Positions 10,901 through 22,900 of a stretch of DNA of 64,000 nucleotides are shown piece after piece. Below the pieces are notes generated by a model that searched no databases, was not told the DNA's origin, and saw nothing but the letters and a program-made list of their open reading frames with translations. The stretch lies in contig CALNVZ010000649.1 in NCBI GenBank assembly GCA_940671915.1, positions 1,850,957-1,914,956 on the forward strand. Reading direction: 5' to 3'. This stretch comes from Paracentrotus lividus. Taxonomy: Eukaryota; Echinodermata; Echinoidea; Camarodonta; Echinidae. Each line of letters opens with the position of its first letter. The first letter of the stretch is position 1. The translations under genes were made by a program, and so were the position numbers.

Positions 10901-13900
10901 GTGAGTACTAAACCTAAATGAAGCTGTTATTTGTGTGTTTACTCAACCATTTTCCACTCAACTCGTTCTTGCTAATGCTAGTGAGAGCTACTCTGGTCTA
11001 GTGGCAGTGGTTAACTCCGCCGGCGCGCCGGGGACGAGTCGCGTCATGTGTCGGTAGGGTTAACCACCACCAGTGCAGGGCCACACACTAGCGACCTGTC
11101 CCAACACTACAGGCAACATAAAACACTGTGCACTGCTAGGTGTCGTTGCAAATGAAAAATATCATCAAAACATCTGTGATATGCTTCATTGCAACTTCTA
11201 GCCTCCAACAGTTTAAGTTAAGCACCTTGCAGATTATAAACCGAGTGACAATAATACCAAGTGACCACCAAGGAGAACAATTCAATTGGGTGTGAAATAG
11301 ACCCACAACGAACAACAACAACAACAACAGTCATAGCTAGCGACCTTAATTTTGCATTATTAGAATAACAATTAAACTTACCACTAATTTTATTCAATTT
11401 GGTGTTTGGAAGCTTTCTCTATCTGTCTATTGTTGGAATAGTTCACCGTATGTAATGGATAGGTTTAAATTAAATCGGGCCATTCAGCACGAGTTCACAG
11501 CAGGTGCGTTTGGTATTTGGGGCCGGTGTAATTTACTTAGTTTTGTTTTTGTTTTGTTTTGTTTGTTTGTTTGTTTGTTTTTTTTTTTGGGGGGGGTCAT
11601 GATGTTAGCCTATTCAAAATTTATTCAAACCCTATTCTTTGGGAATTATGAAACGTAGAAATATAGCACTTAAAATTAATTTATATTGCAGAAAGTTGAA
11701 AAACCTTGGATTTGGAAGCCGGAAGTTGGAGAAAAACCATGCCCATGGACCGAGTTGCAAATATTTCAACCATATTTGGCATTTTGGCTTTAAATACTAG
11801 GTCAATACTAAACTTTTTAAATGTAGCAGCACATTGGCATCATGCTACATGTACGTATGAGAGTCCAGGGCCAGGGTACAACAACTTGAGTTAACATGGT
11901 TGAGATGGTTGTGATTTGAAGATAAGGTGTCTATCGTGAAGGCATCAAGGGCCATATGGCCATGCGTTTTGAGGTGGGCCCTTTTCTGTTACATGTTATG
12001 TTTTCAAAGAAATTGTACCGTTTTTGTTTAATAGAGTATTATTCTTATATTTGACACCCTATACCCATAAAAGTATACATATTCTGAAAGAGAATTGTCT
12101 GAAGAATTAAAAAAATCATTCTGAAAAGGGATAGGGTTAAGTCATAAGAAGTTACATATCAAAATATATCAAAAAAGGTGAGAAAAAAGTACTTCCAGAA
12201 ATATCTTGGCAGAGAAAAATTAAGGGCCCTACAAGAAAATAACATGCATATTTGAACTCTTCAAAGTCAGACCTTTCCAACAATATATAACTTGTTAGGG
12301 GTTAGTTGTGATAAGATAATTTTGCGCGATCATCTTTCCAGCAAAAATTCAGATAAAAAAAATTGGGGAAATATGTGTTATGATGTTTATTAACCCCAAA
12401 GCAGCCCTTGCATTTCAATAGATCAAGTACTCCTTTGTGCCTAATGAATGGACTCAGGAAGGCTGACCTCACACAAACAATTAATTATCAATCAGAAAGC
12501 CAGTGCTGCTTCTCAGACAACTTGGTACAGATCACTTTTGACCATTGTTTTTAAACACTCGAGTGTTCAGTCATCCATGACAGTATCGGTATGATTTTGG
12601 TATCAATAGATAGAATATGAGTTACTCTTTGTCATGAAACTAAAATTAATTACACATAAGTTATACAATTTTAATATGAGGCTTTCAAAGTTGGGTATAC
12701 TTTTATCTGGGACGCACTGTAGTGAGGGATTTGACTTTTCTTGGTTCAAAGACATGTGAACAGGTTATACCATTAATTAGCTTTTAAATTAAGTAACTAT
12801 TAATGAGTGTAAATTTGACCCACTATTAATTCTGATAAATTACAATCCAATCAAACTGTTTCATGTTATGTTCAATGATATTTATAACTCATTTGTCTAA
12901 CTGAGAAATAGAAATTTATATTCCCTTCCATCATCTGCTATACAAAAATAGGTACTTGGAGTTAATTAATTGTTAATTAGTCATAAATAAATTGACCACA
13001 GGTATTTTCTTTACCCTTTTAAATTAATTTCCTTCAAACTAATACCAAATTTACCCATATAGCATCCATACTTAAAGTTTGACACCCATTTTCAATTTAA
13101 AATACCATCTTACTCGTTTAGGTAAATTAATTAATTAGCTTAATTAGCTTAATTAGGTATCCTTAAGTTCAACTTTGATCCATTTTTACTTATAAATGGA
13201 TGATATTCCAATTAAACTGTTTAATGTTCAGGTAATGTGAAGGGAAAAGCTTAATTTGTTAAAGAATAGAAATTTATGCTCCTCCTCCTCATGCTCCTCC
13301 TCCTCCACCACCGTGCAAAAATTGCTACTCAGAGTTAATTGAATGCTAATTACTCATAAACTAATTAACCATTTGCATTTCTTTTACTTTTAAATAATTG
13401 CCAGATTAATTCCCCTCAACTTAATACCAAGCATACCCATATAGCACATGTATTTAGCATTTTATATCATTATTTATTTCTGTACTTGTCGCGCACATGT
13501 AACAACACCACCTATATGGGGGCCCACTATAAAACACATGGCCATATTCTGTTGTTGCTCTTCATCATCTGCAGTTCTCCAAATTGGAGGAAACCAAGCA
13601 AGGAATAAGAAAAAGATGTAAAAATGGTGGATTTGCATTTTGCAGTCTATATGGGAAAAAGTTGAACAATGTCCTAATCAGCAATCGGCTATTTTGATAC
13701 TTTTTGCCCTTTTTATGAAAACATGAGTATTTCCAAAGGTGATATTTTTTTTTTTTTTAATTTCATTTTGAGATATCCTGGTGGAAAATGTTGCACATAG
13801 CATAAGAATTAATGTTAGATGTAAATGCCCCTTTCTACCCCCTTTGTTTTACTAATGCATGGTTACTTAATTAAAAATATAAGTTCATGTAACTTCAACA

Positions 13901-16900
13901 TTGTAACCCCTCAGATGCATTGAAATTGTCTTTGATTATTACCAGCAACATGAAAAAATGAATAAATAGCAAGATATTTTTTTTATTTTTTTATTTTCAA
14001 GCCATAAAATTTGCAAAGTTCATGAAAATAAAACCCTTTGCAAAGAGTATATATCGTCTTTTACTTTATCCTCTTGCTCAGGTTGGGAGAAAGAGTACCC
14101 GGAAGAGAAAAACAGTGTCTCGATCTGATGATAAGGAAACAGATAGCCCCCCAGCACAGAAGATAAAGAAGGTCAAAACTACAACAGGTAAATTCCTCTA
14201 CTAAACTGAAGTTGTTGTTGTTGTACATAGGCATATATTTCCATATAGCTTAAGATATTAATGGTCAAACACGAAAAATTAATTGTACTCAGAGGCCCAC
14301 ATTCACAAAGGTGTCCTAAAGTTAAGCTTAGCTTGTCAATGTTGTTATGTTTCTTACTCTAATGGTTAGGAATACTTTTGTTTGTACTTATCATTTCCAG
14401 GTGCTTGTGATTTGTTTTAAGAGTTTCAGTAAAAAAAATTCTGATAAATCAAACATCTACTTTAGGACACCTTTTGTGAATACAGGCCATTGACTATAAA
14501 GGGGTAAAATGATCAGAGATTAGAGATTACAGAGATATATTTTTTCATTTCTTCCTTTCATTTTATAGGTAAACCTTTTAGTTGTGATAAATGCAAGTCT
14601 CGATGTGTTGTGAATCCACTCCGACGTAAACCTGGTCAGAAGTCAAAGGGCAAGGCAACCCCTCGTCATGTAGTAGACCCGGAAAGCCAGAAGCTCCTGA
14701 CATTATGTAATGCGTGTGGTAAGGAAATCACTTTGCTATAACATGATTATTACAGGCATAAAAATTCTTGGAGTTTCTGCGGATCTCAATTCTAGAATTT
14801 CTAAATTTAGTTTTAAAAAAGCAAAAAACAGAACAGAAAAATAATAAGTTTCACCACTTTACAGCAAGTAACTTAAGTCATATGTCCTAAAAAATGATAA
14901 ATATGGAAATATTAAATGAAATTTCAACAACAAATACAATGCCCCTGATTGTTCGCTTTGTTCCCTCAAATTACATGTACTTGTAAAAAACAAAGACCCC
15001 CCTCCAAAAAAATAAAAAATAAATAAATAAATAAATAAATAAATAAAAAATAAAATTAATAATCAGTCTTTTTTTATAGTTTTCATGCCTGTACATGTAT
15101 GTAATAGACCCATTAAAAGCTTGTCTTACAAATTCTTAATCAATTTGGATATATTTTGTTATGTTTCATAGAGTCCCAAGATCTGTGGAACCTAGTTTTC
15201 TCTCAGACTGTTTTAATCTTTCATGCATTTTACTTGAATCTGTAGGCCTTCAGATGGAGAGGAAAAGCAAGGCGAGCCCTCGTGACCCTCCCCCTTCAGA
15301 TGAAGATAAGAAGCGGTATTATGATAGCGCTGAACACTTTGCAGCTTCTTTGGTAGAGGGTTTAGGCGAGACAGATGGTATGTTTTGTCATGATTTTGCA
15401 AATTGCTATATTGATGTAAAAGTGTGAAGGTGCCATTTCAAAGGCAACATACCTTTGATAAAGGAAATTGTAATTTTGTATGTTTTGTCTGTTGTAATGT
15501 CTCTTTCCTACATTGTTTTGTGTTTACTATAACTTTTTGCAAAATGCTTTAAGTAATTTGGTAGATGTTGTGATATAAATTGAGTTAATGAGACCAGGGA
15601 AGTTCAGATGACATGAAAGTCATTTAGTGTAATTTTCTATTTAATGTAGGATAATTGTGTTCATCATGGGGGTGAATTAAAAAAAAAAAATTGTTAGAGA
15701 ATACATTTTGTAATTCATTATGAGCTTCACCACCGCTACCACCATCATCATCTAATCATCACCACAATCACCACCACACCACCGTCACCATCAACACCAT
15801 CATCAGCATCACAACCATCATTATTACTATAATCACACGACCACCACCACTATCACCACAACCACCACCACCATCACCACCAACACAAATCGTCAGTATC
15901 ACAACAGTTACATTACCATAATCACACCACCACCACCACTATCCCCTCAACCACCACCAACAGCCATCACCCCCATCACCACCAACACCATCATCAGCAT
16001 CACCACCACTATCACCACCATCACCAACACCATCACCACCACCACCACCACCACCACCAACACCATCATCAGCATCACACTCACCAACCCAATCACCATT
16101 ACGCCTAATCACACCATTACCACCACCACCACTATCACCACAACCACCACCACCACCATCAACAGCATCATCAGCATCACAACCATTCATTATTATTACC
16201 ATCATCATCATCAATATCTATTATCCTTACCATCATTATAATTATCACACCACCATCAGCACCACCATCATCATCATCATCTTCATAATCATCATCATTG
16301 TAACATCATCATCTTCATCATCACTTTCATTCATTCATCATCTCCACCGCCATCACTGTCTTTATGATTTTTTTCCCACCTCTTTCAATATTTTTGTTAT
16401 TTCCCCACAGCTGAGAAGTTGACATGTCCAGTCTACAAAACCAAACCTTGTGGTTGTATTCAAAAGTTCATCATTGGCGAAGGTATGTCTATAAGATCTA
16501 CCAAAATGAACCTGGTACAATTTACAATAAACTGAAGGGAAAAAAGCTGTTTTACTTAAAATAGCATTTAGATTTGGAAGCATTATAAAGACGGAATGAA
16601 ATTCAGCCTGTTGAATATTGTCATAATTTATCCCATCTGTCTGGACTCTTATAAAATATTATTTACATGATTTGAGATGAATTTTGGAGAAAAGGCATGA
16701 AAAAAAAAACCCTTACAAATAACTAAGCTATTGATATCCAGAATCAATTCAAAATAACAGAAAATCTCATTTCTTCTTGGTCTAATGCATAGTTTGTCTA
16801 CTTTTCAATTGGTATAATGACCAATTGGTCCAATTACCAATTTGTCTAAAAGCCAAGTGGTCTATTTCCCTTTTCATCTAATTCCAAAATAAATATTTGG

Positions 16901-19900
16901 TCTATTTATTATAGGATAACTGGCGTTAGACCAAATGAGAATTAGACAAAATGGCAAATAGGTGAACTGGCAATTAGAGTAACAGGTAATTAGAAACAAT
17001 GGTTGTAGGCGAAGTGGGATGAGTACAAACGGGCAATAGTCAAAGTGGGTTTAGACCAATTGGTAATTTACCATCAAACTTATCTTTATTTTTGTGAATT
17101 GATTTGATCAGGTGACAGAGAAATGTCCAAGAAGAGAGCATTTCAACTACTCAGTATCCTGAAAGATGCCAAACGTCTGAGGGAGAAGAAGTTCTACAAC
17201 AGAGAAGAAGTCTTATGCAAAGGAAAGGGGTATGTTAAGTGGTGCAAAAACCCATAATTGTCTTTTGTTAGTGGGTATGCCGGAAGGAGGAGACCGTGAG
17301 CCACCTTTTACAATGCCCTCTTCTGCCTAACCCCTGTTCCCATGCTGATCTTACAACTCTTTTGCGTAATGGGATCACCTGTGTTCAGTACTTAAATGGG
17401 TAGAGTCTAATTCAGATTCGGATTCAGTTTCATATTCTAATTTCACTTAAAAACATACACATGAATTATGATTTTTCAAATGTAAAAAGATATAATTATA
17501 CAACCAAACAGAACAATGAAAGAAAGGACTCAAGAAAAAGAAGAAGTGGGTAAACGATATCTTCATCATCCACTAAAGGTGGTTTCTCATCTGAGGAGAT
17601 GTCTGCGAGAGAGAGGCAAAAAGTCTAATACATTGTAGGTATGAACATGTTTGATTTTTGAGTAGTAGTAGAGAGTGCTCGACGTATATATATATTGATA
17701 TTATTCTTCCCTTATGTTATGTCAGGCAAAGAAAAGTTGGTCTTGGCAACGGGCATCGAAAATCCAAGGAGTACGAGGAATTTGTTCTCGCGAACCGTAA
17801 GATCCTTCGCGGTGACTTGAGGATGTGCGAACGTGCCACGCAGCGCATCCTGCACTACTCGAACAACTTCCTGCACAAGCGATTGAAAACAGACCCCCAG
17901 AATCGCACACAGAGACTGAAGAGAACCAGGGGACAGGCTGCAATGGGGAAACTAGATGATATCTCCAAGCTACCGGAACAAACTTGCTGCACGGAGAAGT
18001 GTGTCATGGTATGTAATATACGGCAGAAGTGTCAATTCTGACAGACATGGCATGGTATAAATGTTGAATGTTATTATTATTTATTATGTAATTTACTGCA
18101 TAATACTGTACTGTATTCGCTGTTATTTTCGCACGATTAATTTTTCGCGCTGAGCGGCCTCATAGAATGTTCACAGGTTCTTGAATTCGCGTTGCATTTT
18201 AGTAAGCACGCAATTGAATGCACCCAATACAAGCATGTATTTGCGCCTGCTGATCTTTGCACGAAATCCGCGAATATTTCCACGATTACAGTATATAAAT
18301 ATTCATGAATGAGACTAGTCTGACCATTTTGCGTGTGATTAAATTTGCGATCAGAATTTTCCCCAAATCAGTGGCAATCCTACATGATACTAAAGTTTTG
18401 AAGAGTATTACATGGCAATCAAAAGCTTACCAAACAGTCATTTTCTAAGTAATTTACAGCAGGCATTTCTTACAAATGATATTATACTCCATGAAACCAC
18501 TGACCATTGGCATTGCACACACATAGGCAAGCAGAGCATAAACGATAATAAATAAGCATTAGCTAAATGTGTACTTTTTTTTGTTCTTTTGATTAAAATT
18601 AGCCAATGGCTTTGAAATTTTTTATTTATTCATTTCTTTATTATAGTTGGCGCAGTCACACAGTCTCTTATTGAATCAGTGGAGAGAGAGAGCTGCCTCG
18701 GGTCAGACAGAGGCTAGGAAGGTTCTGGCTGAGATGCTTACACCCTCAGGTAAGACATCAATTCAAGATTTGTTCTCTATTTGTTTGTTGCTTTCACTGT
18801 GGTATTAATAGATGTTGGATTTACTTTTGCCAAAATTTGTATGAACAAGGTGACAAACAATAATCATTGAAGTTAATTTGAAGTTTAGGGGAATATGAAT
18901 TTGTGTGTTTCATACTACATGCGCACAAGGTGCGCCCTTATTGTGATGTCACTTCTCCATGTTATTCCTGAGATATTGGTCACACTGCAGTTCCCAACAA
19001 TTTATTTCACTGTTCTATTTCTTAAAAATCTGTTCTTATTTATTAGATTTTGTGGCAAATCACTTTTTGCACTAGGGTTATTTGACGTATAGTTGTTGTA
19101 TATTTCATGTCATTGTACTATTGGAAGTACAATCAAATATTTTTTCTGTTCTGAAACTTGCGTCGAGCTGTGATGCCAACCAAGTCATGATTACTGAGAC
19201 TGAATGAACTTTCTCTCTATTCATTCATCTATAGGTCAGGGCTCGAACTGCGCCCGTTTCATCGCTATGGTAACAGGGAGCAGCATCACCACCATCGCCC
19301 GCGTCAAGGAGCAGATGTGGAAGACTGGAGGGAACCGGGAGCCCCCTCAGCATGGCCTGAAGAAGTACTGGAAGAATCGACCCAAAAGTAAGAGCAGTCT
19401 TCTGGATGAGGATGGAGAGGTGAGGGGTGCTACCAGGGCAGGGTCATCGGAAGCTGGAGGTGGAGGTCAGGCTAATCAGGGATCGCTGATGACTGTGGTA
19501 AGGTGGCTTGTAAAATTACACAGGAATATTCTATTAGGAGACTGGTACATGCATGTTCTAGGGCTAAATATACTTAATCTTAGGGCACGTAAGGACTTGA
19601 AGAGGTTCAGTGTGTATTTAAGGGTTGCCAATGGAAGTTGGCTCTGGTGGAAGTCAAACCAGGGATCACAAATGACTGTAGTAAAGTGGCTTATAGGAAT
19701 AGAAAAGAAATTTTATTTTGGGGGTTACCATAAGGCTCCAAAATTATGTTAGGGGATCCCCTTCGAAGCTAGAAAACGGGTTAACCAGGGATCACTTATG
19801 ACTGTAGTAAGGTGGCTTGTAGTAATAGAAAAGGAAAACTCTTTGATATTATACTGTAGAAAAAAAAAACAGCAAAGAAAATGGGATTCTATTTGGATTT

Positions 19901-22900
19901 AAACCCAAGACCTCCTGATTAATAGACAGGTGCTCTACCAAGCCCTTATTTTGATGTTTGTCCCAGAGAACCCCCTTAGCTTTCAATACTCAGGTATTGA
20001 GAAGTCCCTCATCAAGACAATAAAAGCACAGAACATATCGTCTGTTCGGAGCCAGAAGGGCGTTATTGCATCTCAAAGATGTTCTGTTGAGAACCAGAAA
20101 GGCGCTATTGCTGTACAAAGTCAATTGTAATAGCGCCCTTCTGGCTCTCAGCCGACGATATTCTTTATAAATTTGCAACCTTTGTTTCATCAATATGTAG
20201 TATGCATTTCATTTTGTAACTTATTCACATCACAGTCACAACTTATCGAGCAACAGGATCAGTTGAAAAGGTTGCAGCAACAGTTGGAAGAGCAGCAACA
20301 ACAAGTTAGACAACAGCAGAGACTTGTTGAGCAACAACTGGTTCAACATCAGCTCAGACAAAACAGACAAATGAAGCGACAGGTTGGTTGCCATAACAAT
20401 TTAAAGGGATTGGGTAACTTCTAAAAACAAGTGCAAAAGAGATAAAAATGAGTAAAATCCTATTGCTCTTGCTGTAAAAACAAACTACTGAAAATTTCCA
20501 GTGCTCTGCCTTTAGCCTCAATGGACAGAACACCTAGCGAGGTGAGGCAGGGACTTCATAACCCAGAATATGCTTGTTCGGAGCCACAACGGAAGGAAAC
20601 TGTTTGAAAAGCGTTCCGATAACGGTTTTCAAAATCTGGAATCGAAATCATAGATATCTATATAGTAAAGCAAGCTATTTGCTTGTACATCTAAATTTCT
20701 GTGGATTCCATACTGACCTCATGTGTATGTTTATAATTATGTTGGAAAATTGAGCTATTTCAATAAATTATGATTTGAATTCTCATTCAATGTTACTGCA
20801 TCCCTGTAATGGGACCCAATAGCAACAATATTTTGTCTACAATAACATTGTAGGAGATCTGCCCCCCCCCCCCTCAAAATTAAAAAAAAAATTTAAACAT
20901 CCCTTATATATCCAAATATTGAAGGATTGAAGAGCTAAAAACAAAAATTCTTATCATATCAAAGCCTGCCCAAAACTTTTTGAAAATGATGAAAGAAATA
21001 AGATATATAAAAACGACTTAAAAATAGATGAAACGCACTTCCTTTATGTTGAAAATTTGTTTGAGTTACATGTATAATAATATATAATATTTCATATATC
21101 ATGTTAGTTTCTGGTCGCTTTTACAAATATCAACCGATGCCAAAAATTGACATTCATTTCGTAAGTGTGAGAGCCGCATAATGGATAAACAATATGTTTT
21201 TTTTTTTAACCAATTTGTTATCTGGCCATGTGTGACTGGTCTTTTATCTCGGGATATACTAGTACCTCTCTTTTTATGTATTATTTGTTATGTTTCTTTG
21301 CTAGGCTGCCATGGCTGAAGCCCAAAGGAAAGTATCCAATCAGAGGAGAGCTGGGAGTTCTAAGCAGAGTAATACCAGCACAGCTCAATCGACCCCTCAG
21401 GTTAGACACTCTCAAGTTAATCACTGAACTCTCCTAACTGGAATGGGCATCGTGGTGGAACACACGAGGCAAGAGCAATGTACTGAGCGCCATGTTGCTT
21501 CCCCCATCACTATATTTTTTTTCCTTACAAATTGGCAATCATCATGATTTTAAACATAGTTATTTCTTTTGTAAATTAATTTAAGATGCTTTCCCACTTG
21601 TTTATTGTGTGTAATAGAAAAATATGAAAAATGTCTGTTGGCATATTGAAGAAGAAAATGTGACCTGATTAGGTCTTGAAATAATTCCAATTACAAAAAG
21701 TTAGGGGATATTAACACGGGTTGGTAGGCACTTTTGACGAAAGCTAGAATGCTTGAGCATTTCCCTTTTGTATACTTTTTGACAAAATATAAACCAGTAA
21801 ATTTACCCATAGTTGTTTTTTTATTTGAATGCAGGAGTTTTGGGAAGATAGTAAGACTCTTTTGTATGCTTGATTAAGAAACGTTGGAACTATGCATCAC
21901 CTCATTGGTCAGATAATGCTCATAGGGCAAGTAGTACGTGTTAAATACCTGATGTACATGTACTAGGAATTTGAGAGTGATTTAAACTCAACTATTTGAG
22001 GAACACCCCCATAATGTAAGGTCTGCAACAAGGAAAGAAAAAATAAATAGTTTGGGGAAAATGTAATCTATTATGTAAACATGATATTGTATTTTGTACT
22101 TTCTCACACAACTTCATAAAATTTGTATTTACAGAATATGTCAACCAACAGAGTAGCTGCATCTTCTGTAACCATGCAGCAAGTCACACCTGACCAACAG
22201 GGCCGTCTCTATGTGCAGTCCCCTTCCTCGACCAATCAGCAAACCAGATCTACTGTGACACAGCTTCTCCCATCCAATCAGCAAGTGCCTACTATTGTAG
22301 GTGTGAACATAGAGCCACAGACGTTGCCACAGGTTGCACAGCAGTCACAACAATCGCAACAACAGCAACAAAATGAGCAGCAACCGTTGACAGCAACTGT
22401 TGCAGGACTTGAAGGAATCGATGCAAAGCTCCTGCAGCAGAACTTGCAGCAGATCCTTGCTGAGCTTCAGAGCCAGATGGTGACTCAGCAGTTCCAGCAG
22501 CAGCTGATGAACTGTGGGATACAGCAGGGTCCAGGAGTCAGCAGTCAACCACCCAGCTACAGCACCGCTGTGGCAGCCACAAACCACACTCAGGTAATCC
22601 AGGCCCAGCAGCAGCAACAACAACAGCAACAACAGAAGACACAGAAAGACGGCTCACAACAGACACAGATCATCATACAAACTATTCCAAGCTTACAACC
22701 TAGCATGTTGCTGAGCAGCAACGGACAAGGCTTACCAGGTAGCACGAATGTCCCACAGTATGTGAATGCATCGACAAGCGGGTCTATGGCTCGTATCAAA
22801 GCCGCCGGTGATTCTCACGTCATGGTCCCAATCACGCTGCATCATCCTGGTAACCAAAGTACTGGGGAGGAAGCGATCAACGTGGAGGAAGTCAACGTAC

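Noticed and set aside
11692..11793. Extra coding exon in intron 1 of gene A after a TATTGCAG acceptor
   Set aside because: The phase-0 frame reads sensibly (KVEKPWIWKPEVGEKPCPW), but it ends in a stop without a good donor. The exon at 14082 joins exon 1 directly in phase.
15939..16214. Gly/Asp-rich protein on the minus strand
   Set aside because: It is the reverse reading of the CAC/ATC microsatellite in an intron of gene A.
22345..22799. Leu-rich and Cys-rich antisense proteins
   Set aside because: They are shadows of CAG/CAA-rich coding sequence in the last exon of gene A.
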